DNA of 64,000 nt from Mesosutterella porci (GTDB lineage Bacteria; Pseudomonadota; Gammaproteobacteria; Burkholderiales; Burkholderiaceae_F): contig NZ_JAKNCT010000013.1 in assembly GCF_022134585.1 (NCBI RefSeq), positions 1 through 64,000 of the forward strand, in the 5' to 3' direction. Made by a program: the position numbers and the translations under genes. Positions 19,737-28,505 of this stretch are shown here, one piece after another. Each line of letters opens with the position of its first letter. Within the stretch, counting starts at the first letter, position 1. Under the pieces are notes generated by a model. It did not search any database and was not told where the DNA came from. It worked only from the letters and a program-made list of their open reading frames with translations.

Positions 19737-21350
19737 ATGGCTGATTTTTTCGATGCTGATTTTTTCGGAGCCGACGCGGCCGGATCCTCCGGGGTCCGCA
19801 GGCCCGCGGACGAGGCCTCGGGCCTGAGCGGGGCGGCCGGCAGGCCGCGGCCCGCCGCGCAGCCGGTCTTTTCGGTCTCGGCGGTGTGCCGCAGCTGGAG
19901 CACCTCGCTGCAGAGAAACTTCCCTCCGGCCTGGGTCGGCGGCGAGATCGCCTCCTTTACGCGCGCCGCGAGCGGGCACTGCTACTTTGAGCTCAAGGAT
20001 GCCTCGGCGCAGCTGCGCTGCGTGATGTTCCGCGGCAGCGCGGCCAGCCTCGCCTTCAGACCCCAGTCGGGCGACCGCGTGGAGGTCTACGGGGCGCCTT
20101 CGATCTATGCCGCGCGCGGCAGCCTGCAGCTGCAGGTGACGCGGATGCGCAGGGCGGGGTTGGGAGAGCTCTACGAGCAGTTTCTCAGGCTGCGTGAGAG
20201 GCTCGCCCGGGAGGGGCTCTTCGAGGCCTCGCTCAAGCGTCCCCTGCCTTTCATGCCCGCGACGATCGGCATCGTCTCAAGTCTCGCCGCGGCCGGCCTG
20301 CGCGACGTCCTGAAAACTCTCGAGAGGCGCGCGCCCTACGCCTCGATCATCCTTTACCCGGCTTCGGTCCAAGGCTGCAGCGCTCCCGCCGAGATCGTGC
20401 AGGCCCTCGGGGAGGCGGGCAGGCGGTGCGAGGCTGACGTGCTGCTGCTCGTGCGCGGCGGAGGCTCCTTCGAGGATCTCGCCTGCTTCAACACCGAGGA
20501 GGTGGCACGCGCCGTGCGGGCCTCGCCGATTCCCGTCGTGACCGGCATCGGGCACGAGGTGGACACGACTCTGGCGGACCTCGCGGCCGATCTCCGGGCG
20601 GCCACGCCCACGGCCGCCGCCGAGCGGTGCGCGGCGGACGCCGGCGTTCTCGCCGCGCAGCTGCGGCAGCTCGCCTCAAGGCTGCGCGCCGCAGCCGACA
20701 GCGGGCTCAATGTCCGCTATCAGAGGCTTGACGGGGCCTCGGCGAGGCTGCGCCCACCCGGCTTTTTCCTGCGCCAGCGCCGCGAGCGGCTGGAGCGGCT
20801 CGCCGAACGGGCCCGCTCGATCGCGTCCGCCCGCCTGCAGTCCGAGGCCCTGAGGCTCTCGGAGCTTCGGAACGCGGCCGGCCGGGGCCTGAAGGATCAG
20901 GCGGCGGCCCGGGCCCAGGCCCTCGAGCGGTTCAGGGGAAGGCTGCTCGTCTGCGGCCGGGGCATCGCCGCGGAGCGCGGCGAAAGCCTGCAGGGGCTCG
21001 AGCTCAGGCTGGCGCGGGTGAAGCCGCGCACGGCCGGGCAGCAGGCGCGCCTCACGCAGGCCGAGGCCCGGCTGCGGCTGAGGCTCAGCGGCGGCTTTGA
21101 GCAGCGGCGGCGCCGCTTCGAGGCCCTGGAGGCCCGCTTCCTCGCCATGGATTTCCTGAAAGTGCTGGGCCGGGGCTTTGCCGTGGTGGTTTCGGAAGGC
21201 GGCGCCGTGAAAAGCGCCGCGTCGCTGAAGGCCGGCGGGAAAATCAGGCTGATTTTCCGCGACGGCGAGGCTCTTGCGACGGTTGACGGCGTGCGCCTCG
21301 GGGAGGGGCTGCGGATGATGACCGGCAGCCGGCGGGAATCCGGCTCCTAG
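19737..21350 (+). CDS. xseA: exodeoxyribonuclease VII large subunit
   Basis: XseA is the catalytic subunit of ExoVII, which degrades single-stranded DNA. The protein from the ATG at 19737 is 537 residues: an N-terminal extension of about 50 residues, an OB fold with WVGGEIASFTRAASGHCYFELKD, and the core domain with LLLVRGGGSFEDLACFN and GIGHEVDTTLADLAADLRAATPTAAAE. A long helical C-terminal region follows. The more upstream in-frame start at 19677 has no ribosome-binding site. The small subunit xseB is not adjacent. The gene ends four bases into the oppositely oriented DUF192 gene. Confidence 0.92.
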   Translation: MADFFDADFFGADAAGSSGVRRPADEASGLSGAAGRPRPAAQPVFSVSAVCRSWSTSLQRNFPPAWVGGEIASFTRAASGHCYFELKDASAQLRCVMFRGSAASLAFRPQSGDRVEVYGAPSIYAARGSLQLQVTRMRRAGLGELYEQFLRLRERLAREGLFEASLKRPLPFMPATIGIVSSLAAAGLRDVLKTLERRAPYASIILYPASVQGCSAPAEIVQALGEAGRRCEADVLLLVRGGGSFEDLACFNTEEVARAVRASPIPVVTGIGHEVDTTLADLAADLRAATPTAAAERCAADAGVLAAQLRQLASRLRAAADSGLNVRYQRLDGASARLRPPGFFLRQRRERLERLAERARSIASARLQSEALRLSELRNAAGRGLKDQAAARAQALERFRGRLLVCGRGIAAERGESLQGLELRLARVKPRTAGQQARLTQAEARLRLRLSGGFEQRRRRFEALEARFLAMDFLKVLGRGFAVVVSEGGAVKSAASLKAGGKIRLIFRDGEALATVDGVRLGEGLRMMTGSRRESGS

Positions 21351-21769
21351 CGCGGCAGCCCCTGCACGCGCACCCCGGGCTTCAGCCCCCGCTTCTCCAA
21401 GCTGCCCGCCGGCGCCTCGATGCCGTAGGCAGCGGGTTCGGGCGGGCAGTGCAGGTGGGACGAGAAGGGCTGCATCGGCTCCACGCTGATGACGCGCCCG
21501 TCCTCCGAGACAAAGGCGATGGAAAGAGGCGCGGGGGTGTCTTTCATCCACATGCACCATCCCGAGGGGTGCGGGAAGACAAACAGCATCGCGCGGCCGT
21601 CGGGCAGGGCGGGCCTGCCCATGAGGCCGCGCTCGAGCTGGGCGCGTGTGCGGGCGACTTCGGCCTCAAGGACCGACCCGGCCGCCTGCAGCCGGACGGT
21701 TTCCGCCGCCGGAGCGCTCCCGGCGGCCAGTCCCAGGGCCGCTGCTGCGGCGAGGCTTCGGAGGAACAT
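21347..21769 (-). CDS. exported DUF192 protein
   Basis: The 140-residue protein has a cleavable signal peptide (LAAAAALGLAAGSAPAAE) and the DUF192 core: QLERGLMGR, AMLFVFPHPSGWCMWMKDT and PLSIAFVSEDGRVI. Family members are small periplasmic beta-barrel proteins of unknown function. The gene overlaps xseA tail to tail by four bases and lies downstream of the csp terminator, so it is probably transcribed from its own promoter. Confidence 0.85.
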   Translation of the reverse strand: MFLRSLAAAAALGLAAGSAPAAETVRLQAAGSVLEAEVARTRAQLERGLMGRPALPDGRAMLFVFPHPSGWCMWMKDTPAPLSIAFVSEDGRVISVEPMQPFSSHLHCPPEPAAYGIEAPAGSLEKRGLKPGVRVQGLPR

Positions 21770-21779
21770 TTTCGAGCAT

Positions 21780-21819
21780 AAAAAAATCCGCCCCTTTCTC
21801 TGAAAGAAACGGGCGGATT
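21780..21819 (-). terminator. terminator of the cold-shock gene
   Basis: On the minus strand, AATCCGCCC pairs with GGGCGGATT, extended internally by TTTC / GAAA, and is followed by seven T. It lies 17 bases past the csp stop. Confidence 0.9.
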
Positions 21820-21835
21820 CGAGACCTGAAGCAGC

Positions 21836-22042
21836 TTATTCGGCCGGGGTGATGTTGGCGGCCTGCTTGCCCTTCGGCCCTTCAACCACGTCGAACGTGA
21901 CGCGCTGGCCTTCCTTCAGGGACTTGAAGCCGTCCATCTTGATCGCGGAGAAATGAGCGAAGAGATCCTCGCCCTTTTCATCCGGGGTAATGAAGCCGTA
22001 ACCCTTGGCGTCATTAAACCACTTCACGGTACCAGTAGCCAT
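21836..22042 (-). CDS. cold-shock domain protein (CspA family)
   Basis: The 68-residue protein is a single cold-shock domain with both RNA-binding motifs, [15 protein letters not shown] (RNP1-type) and DLFAHFSAI (RNP2-type). It would act as an RNA chaperone. The ATG at 22042 follows GGAG; the earlier in-frame ATG lacks this and would add eight unusual residues. The gap to the divergent clpS leaves room for a long 5' untranslated region, usual for cold-inducible csp genes. The exact paralogue (CspA, CspD, CspE) cannot be assigned. Confidence 0.95.
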   Translation of the reverse strand: MATGTVKWFNDAKGYGFITPDEKGEDLFAHFSAIKMDGFKSLKEGQRVTFDVVEGPKGKQAANITPAE

Positions 22043-22382
22043 TTGATAATTCTCCATCTGAAGCAAAAACCGCCCGGTTGCCCGACCATACGGGACGAAC
22101 GGCGCAAACTTACCCGCGGAAAAGCCCGAAGGGTATGAGCAGCGAGCGTGATTACAGAGTACTGCTCATCAAGCTTACCGCACGAACTCAGACAATACGC
22201 CAACTGAAGAAAACTTGCACAAGGGAAGAGGGATTTAACTAATAAAAAAATATCTTTCGTCAGGGATTCTCGCTTTTTGACGGACCCCGGCCGGGCAAAA
22301 GGCTCACGCCCCTGCGTTTTTTTTAGCAGAATGGTGGAAGACGAAATCAATAGAGACCAGAAGCCTCAGCAACCGATCCCAG
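22043..22382. other. divergent csp / clpS intergenic region
   Basis: About 340 bases separate the divergent csp and clpS starts. An AT-rich island at 22228-22255 and a run of eight T at 22316-22324 are the clearest features. A 27-codon reading frame (ATG at 22331, stop at 22412) overlaps the clpS start in another frame. No convincing paired -35/-10 promoter was found on either strand. Confidence 0.4.
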
Positions 22383-22718
22383 ATGAGCAAGAAAGACAGA
22401 GAAGAAGAGACTGACTACGGCTGCCTCGCGCTTGCCGACAAAAAGACGCAGCTCAGGAGGCCGCGCCCGTGGTGCGTCTTTCTCCTGAACGACGACTACA
22501 CGACCATGGATTTTGTGGTGAAGGTGCTGCGTTCGGTGTTCGGCCGCAGTCTCGAGGAGGCCGAGGCCATCATGATGAAAGTGCACCGCGAGGGCCGGGG
22601 GCTTGCGGGCGTCTACCCGCTGGACATCGCAGAGAGTCTGGCTGCCGAGACGATGCAAAAGGCCCGCGCGGCGGGCTTTCCCCTTCGCTGCGAGGTCAAG
22701 ATACAGGGCGGAAAATGA
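22383..22718 (+). CDS. clpS: ClpAP adaptor ClpS
   Basis: ClpS delivers N-degron substrates to the ClpAP protease. The 111-residue protein has the substrate-pocket signature LLNDDYTTMDFVVKVL at about 34-49 and the ClpA-contact region KVHREGRGLAGVYPLDIAE. The first 25 residues are charged, as expected of the flexible ClpS tail. It overlaps clpA by four bases (ATGA), the usual clpS-clpA arrangement. No strong Shine-Dalgarno sequence precedes the ATG at 22383. Confidence 0.95.
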   Translation: MSKKDREEETDYGCLALADKKTQLRRPRPWCVFLLNDDYTTMDFVVKVLRSVFGRSLEEAEAIMMKVHREGRGLAGVYPLDIAESLAAETMQKARAAGFPLRCEVKIQGGK

Positions 22719-25060
22719 TAGACAAGCAGCTTGAAAAGAATTTTCAGAACGTCTTTATAGCCGCCTCGTCGGAAAAATGCCGGCTGATCACGGTCGAGGC
22801 CCTGCTGCGTGAACTGCTATCGAACGGCGGGGTCTACAGGGTGCTTGACGCCTGCGGCTGCGACATCGCGCGGCTGCGCTGCGAGCTCGACGAGTTCGTC
22901 CGCCGCCAGGTGCCGAAGCTGTCGGGGCCGGACGACGAGCCCCAGCCCTCGGTGGGCTTTCAGCGCGTGGTGGAAAGCGCCATGATGCATGTGCAGCAGT
23001 CCGAGCGGGCCGACGTCCTGCTGCATGGCGAAGACCTGCTGGTTGCGATCTTCGACGAGCCGGAGAGCTGGGCGGTGAGCTTTCTTACCGAGCAGGGGGT
23101 GACGAAGCTCAAAGTGACGGAGTGGCTGTGCCGCAACGGTTTTGCCGGCGGCCCGGACAGCCCCTGCCCCGAAGGCGGAGAAGAGAAGGAAGACGAAGCC
23201 GAAGCCGACGACGGCGCCGGCGAGTCTCCCTGCCGCGGCGCGCAGCATCGGCCCCCCAGGAGCCGGAGCGCCCTTGAGTCCTTTACCGTCAACCTCAATG
23301 AGAAGGCGAAGAAAGGCGGCCTCGATCCGCTGGTCGGCCGGGAGGAGGAAATCCGCCGGATGATCCAGATCCTCTGCCGGCGCAGGAAGAACAACCCGCT
23401 GCTTGTGGGCGAGGCGGGGGTCGGCAAGACGGCCCTGGCCGAGGGGCTGGCCGAGAGGATCGCCTCGGGCCGGGTGCCCTGCGTGCTCCGCAACCGCGTC
23501 GTGCGCTCGCTCAGCCTGGGCGGCCTCGTCGCTGGGACCAAGTACCGCGGGGACTTCGAGGCGAGGATCAAGGCCCTGCTCGACGAGGTGAAGGCGCACC
23601 CCGAAACGATCCTGTTCATAGACGAAATCCACAGCGTGATTGGGGCGGGCTCGAGCTCGAATTCGCAGTCCCTCGACGCGGCCGATCTCTTCAAGCCCGC
23701 GCTCTCCGACGGCAGCCTGTCGTGCATCGGCGCCACCACCTACGACGAGTACCGGCGCATTTTCGAAAAGGACCACGCCTTCTCGCGCCGCTTCCAGAAG
23801 GTGGACGTGAAGGAGCCGAGCGAGGAGGAGACCTTCGAGATCCTGAAGGGACTCAGGGGCCGTTTCGAGAAGTTCCACGGGATCGCCTACAGCGAGGAGG
23901 CGCTCCGGGCCGCGGTGAAGCTCTCGCAGCGCTACATCAGCGACCGGCGGCTGCCCGACAAGGCGATTGACGTCATCGATGAGGCGGGGGCCGCGCAGCG
24001 GCTCCTCGCCCCGGGGGACAAGCCCCCGGTGATCGGCCCCGGAGAGATCGCGGCCACCGTTTCCGCCATGGCCCGCGTGCCGGTGGACGCGGTGAGCGCG
24101 GGCGAGGCCGACCGCCTGAAGAGCCTGGGCGAGTCCATCCGCCGCGCGATCTACGGCCAGGACGAGGCGGTCGACGCCGTCGTGAGCGCGATCCGCCTCT
24201 CAAGGTCCGGGCTGGGTGGCCACGACCGCCCCGTGGGCAGCTTCCTGTTCACCGGCCCCACGGGCGTCGGGAAAACCGAACTCGCCCGGCAGCTCGCCCG
24301 CGCCCTCGGAGTGGAGCTCATCCGCTTTGACATGAGCGAATACGCGGAGCCCCATTCGGTAAGCCGCCTGATCGGGGCGCCTCCGGGCTACGTGGGCTTC
24401 GAGCAGGGCGGACTGCTCACGGACGCCGTGGCAAAGCAGCCCTACGCCGTGGTGCTGCTCGATGAAATCGAAAAGGCGCACCCCGACATCTACAACGTCC
24501 TGCTGCAGGTGATGGACCACGGGTCCCTCACCGACAACAACGGGCGGCACGCGGACTTTCGCAACGTCATCCTCATCATGACCTCGAACGCCGGAGCGAG
24601 GCTGGTCTCGAGAAACGTCATAGGATTCGGCGAGGCGGGCGGCGCAGGCGACGACACGGCGGAGATCAACCGCATCTTCCCGCCCGAGTTCCGCAACAGG
24701 CTTGACGCGATCGTGAGGTTCCATCCTCTCGCCGGGGAGCTCATCGCGAAAATCGTGGACAAGCTCCTTGCGGAACTCTCCGAGAGGCTCGCCGCGAAAA
24801 AAGTGCGCGCCGTCTTCACCCCGGCGCTCAGAAGCTTTCTCGCGGAAAAGGGGGTCGATCCCCGGATGGGCGCAAGGCCCATGCGCCGGCTGGTGCAGGA
24901 CAGAGTCGAGCGGCTGCTGGCCGACGAGCTGCTGTTCGGGCGCCTGCAGAAGGGCGGCTTCGTCACCGTCGGATTCCAAGCCGGAGAGGTGACGCTGCGG
25001 TTCCCGCAGGAGGGCGGGGCCGCGCCCTCCGTGCGTGCGAAAAAAGCCCTCCGCGCTTAA
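22715..25060 (+). CDS. clpA: ATP-dependent Clp protease ATP-binding subunit ClpA
   Basis: ClpA is the hexameric unfoldase that feeds ClpP. From the ATG at 22715, overlapping the clpS stop, it is 781 residues. It has an N-terminal Clp repeat domain (about 1-140), an acidic linker, D1 with the P-loop GEAGVGKT and Walker B ILFIDEIH, and D2 with GPTGVGKT and VVLLDEIEKAHPD. The sensor-2 GARPM is near the C-terminus. An open frame upstream of 22715 only reflects read-through in the clpS region. clpP is not adjacent. Confidence 0.96.
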   Translation: MIDKQLEKNFQNVFIAASSEKCRLITVEALLRELLSNGGVYRVLDACGCDIARLRCELDEFVRRQVPKLSGPDDEPQPSVGFQRVVESAMMHVQQSERADVLLHGEDLLVAIFDEPESWAVSFLTEQGVTKLKVTEWLCRNGFAGGPDSPCPEGGEEKEDEAEADDGAGESPCRGAQHRPPRSRSALESFTVNLNEKAKKGGLDPLVGREEEIRRMIQILCRRRKNNPLLVGEAGVGKTALAEGLAERIASGRVPCVLRNRVVRSLSLGGLVAGTKYRGDFEARIKALLDEVKAHPETILFIDEIHSVIGAGSSSNSQSLDAADLFKPALSDGSLSCIGATTYDEYRRIFEKDHAFSRRFQKVDVKEPSEEETFEILKGLRGRFEKFHGIAYSEEALRAAVKLSQRYISDRRLPDKAIDVIDEAGAAQRLLAPGDKPPVIGPGEIAATVSAMARVPVDAVSAGEADRLKSLGESIRRAIYGQDEAVDAVVSAIRLSRSGLGGHDRPVGSFLFTGPTGVGKTELARQLARALGVELIRFDMSEYAEPHSVSRLIGAPPGYVGFEQGGLLTDAVAKQPYAVVLLDEIEKAHPDIYNVLLQVMDHGSLTDNNGRHADFRNVILIMTSNAGARLVSRNVIGFGEAGGAGDDTAEINRIFPPEFRNRLDAIVRFHPLAGELIAKIVDKLLAELSERLAAKKVRAVFTPALRSFLAEKGVDPRMGARPMRRLVQDRVERLLADELLFGRLQKGGFVTVGFQAGEVTLRFPQEGGAAPSVRAKKALRA

Positions 25061-25088
25061 AGCGCGGGCGGACGGCAGGGGAGGGGCT

Positions 25089-25535
25089 TCAGGACAGGCC
25101 CGTGGAGCCGAATCCTCCTTCGCCCCTGCTGCTTTTTTCGAAGCTGTCGACCACGTGGAGCTCCGGCTGGACCACAGGGACGATCACCAGCTGCGCGAGC
25201 CGCTCGAAGGGCTCGATCGTGAAGGCCGCGCCGCTCCGGTTCCAGGCCGAGATCATGAGTTCGCCCTGGTAGTCCGAATCGATCAGCCCCACGAGGTTGC
25301 CCAGCACGATGCCGTGCTTGTGCCCGAGGCCGGAGCGCGGCAGCACCAGGGCCGCGTAGCCGGGGTCCGCGATGTGGATGGCAAGCCCCGTGCGGACCAG
25401 CTCGGTCTGCCCGGGCTCGAGCGTAAGGGGCTGCTCGAGCATCGCCCGGAGGTCAACGCCCGCGCTGCCGCTTGTGGCGGGGCGGGGCAGGAAGGCGCGA
25501 ATGCGCGGATCAAGAATTCGAAGGTCGATCTGCAT
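25089..25535 (-). CDS. dut: deoxyuridine 5'-triphosphate nucleotidohydrolase
   Basis: The trimeric dUTPase removes dUTP and supplies dUMP for thymidylate. All five motifs are visible in the 148 residues: [46 protein letters not shown] and the C-terminal GEGGFGSTG that closes over the active site. It follows coaBC on the minus strand, a standard proteobacterial pairing, but here an unknown gene lies between them. Confidence 0.96.
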   Translation of the reverse strand: MQIDLRILDPRIRAFLPRPATSGSAGVDLRAMLEQPLTLEPGQTELVRTGLAIHIADPGYAALVLPRSGLGHKHGIVLGNLVGLIDSDYQGELMISAWNRSGAAFTIEPFERLAQLVIVPVVQPELHVVDSFEKSSRGEGGFGSTGLS

Positions 25536-25580
25536 GCTGTGAGGAAAGGAAAAAGAAGGTTTTAAAGAGGGAGGCGGCGC

Positions 25581-26015
25581 TCAGCCCTTGCTTTTCACCG
25601 CGCCCAGGAAGCCGAGGAAGGTGACCGCCATGCCGAGCAGCACGAGCTCCTCGCGGTCGAGCGCGCCGCCGATCGCAAAAAGCGTGAAACCGATGAAGGC
25701 CGTGAGGCCGCTGAAAGCGGCCATCGCCTGGCTGCGGCCCGCGTTCCGGGCGCGGCGCCGCATTTTCTCCTGGGGCGACTCCGGGACTGCCGGGCCGCCC
25801 GGGGCGGGGCCGGTCTCCGGGGCTCCGCCCGGCAGCGAGATCCGGGCGAGCTCCTCGAGCGCGGAGCGATGCCGCCGCGGCGCGGCCGGGGACGGCGAGC
25901 CCTGGGAGCCCGCGATCTGCAGCGGGTCCAGGTTTCTGATGCGGCCGGCCTGCAGCGCCTGCAGGTAAGCCACGTAATCGCCATGGGGCGGTTCAAGTCC
26001 AAAGGGATCGTTCAT
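25581..26015 (-). CDS. small membrane protein of unknown function
   Basis: I do not recognise this 144-residue protein. The N-terminal 60 residues are polar, the middle (about 60-90) is rich in Pro, Gly and Ala, a basic stretch KMRRRARNAGR follows, and the C-terminus has two hydrophobic segments (about 95-116 and 122-140), suggesting a two-span membrane anchor with the rest in the cytoplasm. It lies between coaBC (82 bases upstream) and dut (45 bases downstream) on the same strand. Its third-position GC matches its neighbours, so there is no sign of recent transfer. Confidence 0.65.
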   Translation of the reverse strand: MNDPFGLEPPHGDYVAYLQALQAGRIRNLDPLQIAGSQGSPSPAAPRRHRSALEELARISLPGGAPETGPAPGGPAVPESPQEKMRRRARNAGRSQAMAAFSGLTAFIGFTLFAIGGALDREELVLLGMAVTFLGFLGAVKSKG

Positions 26016-26097
26016 TCGCTTCTCACTTCGATTGAGGGGGGCTGCCCCACGCCTTCATCCTACTCCCCCGCCTGCGGCGGGGGAGGCTGAGGGGTCT

Positions 26098-27288
26098 CTA
26101 CCGCCCGAGCGAGCCGGCCGCCCGGCGCAGAATGAACCGGGCCACTTCGTCCTTGCCCGCGGGGCCGAAGTTCTCGGTGCCTTCGCGGGTGACATAAAGA
26201 ATCGTGTTGCGCTCCGAGCCTGCGGCCAGGTCGAAGCGGTTGCCGACGATCGCGTCGGCCTTCTTCACTTCAAGCTTCCTGCGCGCCCGCTTCTCGAGTT
26301 CGCCCGTCTCGGCCGCAAAGCCGATCGTATAGGGGCGGCACTCAGGGTTCAGGGCGCCCACCTCGGCCAGAATGTCAGGATTTTCAACAAGCCTGATTTC
26401 CGGGGCCGCGTCCGTCTTGCGAAGCTTCTCCGCAGCCGCGCTGGCGGGCCTCCAGTCGCTCACGGCGGCCACGGACACGAAAAGCGCGGTCCCGGGCAGA
26501 TGCCCGATCACCGCGTCGCGCATCTCCTGCGCGGTTTCGACGTCGATGCGCGTGACGCCCGCGGGGGTCTCAAGCGCGCAGGGGCCGGCGACGAGCGTGA
26601 CGGCCGCGCCCGCCCGCGCGGCCTCGCGCGCGATCTCGAAGCCCTGGCGGCCGCTCGAGCGGTTGGTGAGGATCCGCACCGGGTCGATCGGCTCGGCCGT
26701 CGGCCCGGCCGTCACCAGCACCCGCCGCCCCCGGAGGAATTTTTCTGAAAAGAAGCCGATCACCCGCTCGAGGATTTCGCCGGGCTCGAGCATCCTGCCC
26801 GGGCCGGTGTCGCCGCAGGCGAGCCCGCCCGAGGCCGGCCCCCAGACGAGGCTGCCGTCCTCGGCGAGCTGCTCGATGTTTCTCAGGTTCGGGGGATTGC
26901 GCCACATGCGCTCGTTCATCGCCGGCGCGAAGGCCGCCGGGCAGCGCCGGGCGGCAAACAGCGTGCTCACGAGATCGTCTGCGATGCCCAGGGCGGCCTT
27001 GGCGATGATGTTGGCGGTTGCGGGCGCCACAAGAAGCAGCGACGCCCCCTCGGTGGCCGTGATGTGAGGCATCGCTGCGCCGCGGCCGTCCCACTCCGAG
27101 ACGGCGGCGGGGTGCCCGCTGAGCGCCTCGAAGGTGAGCGGCGTCACAAAGCGCGCCGCCTCCGCGGTCATCACCACGGAGACATCGGCTCCGTTTTTCT
27201 TCAGCAGCCGCACGAGCTCGCAGCTTTTGTAGGCGGCGATGCCGCCGGTGACGGCAAGCACGATGCGGCGGTTCTCTAGGATCGGCAT
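26098..27288 (-). CDS. coaBC: bifunctional phosphopantothenoylcysteine decarboxylase / phosphopantothenate-cysteine ligase
   Basis: CoaBC performs two consecutive steps of coenzyme A synthesis. The N-terminal flavoprotein domain (about 1-185) has AVTGGIAAYKS, the active-site MPHITAT histidine, the PAMNERMW motif and the ACGDTGPGRM loop with the catalytic Cys. The C-terminal ligase domain begins RRVLVTAGPTAEPIDPVR and contains SSGRQG. I use the ATG at 27288 because GGGAG lies eight bases upstream; a GTG nine bases earlier abuts that site. Confidence 0.95.
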   Translation of the reverse strand: MPILENRRIVLAVTGGIAAYKSCELVRLLKKNGADVSVVMTAEAARFVTPLTFEALSGHPAAVSEWDGRGAAMPHITATEGASLLLVAPATANIIAKAALGIADDLVSTLFAARRCPAAFAPAMNERMWRNPPNLRNIEQLAEDGSLVWGPASGGLACGDTGPGRMLEPGEILERVIGFFSEKFLRGRRVLVTAGPTAEPIDPVRILTNRSSGRQGFEIAREAARAGAAVTLVAGPCALETPAGVTRIDVETAQEMRDAVIGHLPGTALFVSVAAVSDWRPASAAAEKLRKTDAAPEIRLVENPDILAEVGALNPECRPYTIGFAAETGELEKRARRKLEVKKADAIVGNRFDLAAGSERNTILYVTREGTENFGPAGKDEVARFILRRAAGSLGR

Positions 27289-27392
27289 GGAAGTCACTCC
27301 CGGCCGCCGGCTGCGGCGGCCACGGTCATGGGAAAAGTCCCTTAAAGGCGCGCGCTTCGGGCAGGCGCCTTCAAGGCAGCGCGAGGGCCTTT

Positions 27393-28382
27393 TCAGCGGC
27401 GGCGCGAAACGGTGTAGTCGATGATCGTCTCGAGCGCGTCCCGGTAGGGGCTCGCCGGCAGGGACTGCAGAGCCTGCTTGCCGGCCCGGGCCTCCTGCGC
27501 GGCCCGCTCGAGCGAGGCGTCAAGCGCCCCGGTTTCGCGCACGATCGCGCTGATCGCCTCGAAGTCGCCGTGGCCCCTGCGGACCGCCTCCTCGATCAGC
27601 GAGCGCTTTTCGGGCTGCGCGCGCTGCATGGCGTATATGAGCGGCAGCGTCACCTTGCCTTCCTCGAGGTCGGCCCCAAGGTTCTTGCCGGTCACGGCCG
27701 CATCGCCCGCGTAGTCGAGGTAGTCGTCGGCGATCTGGAAGGCGTAGCCCAGGCGCCGGGCGTATTCCGCGAGGGCCTTTTCCTGTTCTTCGGAGGCCGC
27801 GGCGACCGAGCAGGCAATGAGCGAGGCGCACTCGAAGAGGCAGGCGGTCTTGCGCTCGATCACCTGGTAGTAGCGTTCGATTCCAACGCCCGGGTCGTGC
27901 GCGTTGTCCATCTGCAGGACTTCGCCCTCGGCCAGGCGGTTGGCGGCCGCGGCGATTTCGGCCATCGCCCGGAGGTTTGCGGTCTTCACCATCATCTGGA
28001 AGGCGCGGGTGTAGAGGAAGTCGCCCACGAGCACCGCGGTCGAGTTGTCCCAGCGGGCGTTCGCGGTGGGTTTGCCGCGCCTCATGTCGGCCTCGTCCAC
28101 CACGTCGTCGTGCATCAGCGTCGCGGTGTGCAGGATCTCGATCACGGCTCCGAGGTACACGGGCTTGTCGCCCGTGCAGCCGAGGGCTCCCGCCGACAGC
28201 AGCACGAGAGCGGGGCGCATGCGCTTGCCCCCAGAGCTCGTGATGTAATCGGCGACTTCGGCGACACGGCGGATTTCGCTGCCCAGCTCGCGGTGGATGG
28301 TCTCGTCGACCCGCTTCATGTCGGGGGCGATGAGGTTCATGGCGGCTTTCAGGCCGGCTCTGGAGATGATGTTTTTCAGCAT
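27393..28382 (-). CDS. ispB: polyprenyl (octaprenyl) diphosphate synthase
   Basis: This trans-prenyltransferase makes the side chain of respiratory quinones. It contains the first Asp-rich motif DDVVDEADMRRG, GGKRMRP for IPP binding and the second motif DDYLDYAGD. From the ATG at 28382 it is 329 residues; an ATG at 28340 aligns better with the E. coli IspB start. A TATAAT lies only about nine bases upstream of the 28382 ATG, which raises the possibility of a leaderless message. The exact chain length cannot be read from sequence by eye. Confidence 0.9.
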   Translation of the reverse strand: MLKNIISRAGLKAAMNLIAPDMKRVDETIHRELGSEIRRVAEVADYITSSGGKRMRPALVLLSAGALGCTGDKPVYLGAVIEILHTATLMHDDVVDEADMRRGKPTANARWDNSTAVLVGDFLYTRAFQMMVKTANLRAMAEIAAAANRLAEGEVLQMDNAHDPGVGIERYYQVIERKTACLFECASLIACSVAAASEEQEKALAEYARRLGYAFQIADDYLDYAGDAAVTGKNLGADLEEGKVTLPLIYAMQRAQPEKRSLIEEAVRRGHGDFEAISAIVRETGALDASLERAAQEARAGKQALQSLPASPYRDALETIIDYTVSRRR

Positions 28383-28391
28383 GATGAAGGC

Positions 28392-28397
28392 ATTATA
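28392..28397 (-). promoter_or_regulatory. -10 box immediately upstream of ispB
   Basis: TATAAT on the minus strand lies nine bases before the ispB ATG. The predicted transcript would start about three bases before the start codon. The -35 match is poor. Confidence 0.45.
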
Positions 28398-28437
28398 CGA
28401 AGTTTGCGGCGCTTCCCGCCGCAGCGCTGCGCGCAGC

Positions 28438-28467
28438 AAAAAAACGCCTCCGGGAATACCGGAGGCG
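28438..28467 (-). terminator. terminator of the ribF-ileS-lspA operon
   Basis: On the minus strand, GCCTCCGG and CCGGAGGC enclose a five-base loop and are followed by seven T, 39 bases beyond the lspA stop. Confidence 0.92.
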
Positions 28468-28505
28468 TCGGGCCGGGCTGCAAAAGCGCGGGCGTCCGCC
28501 CGCCG

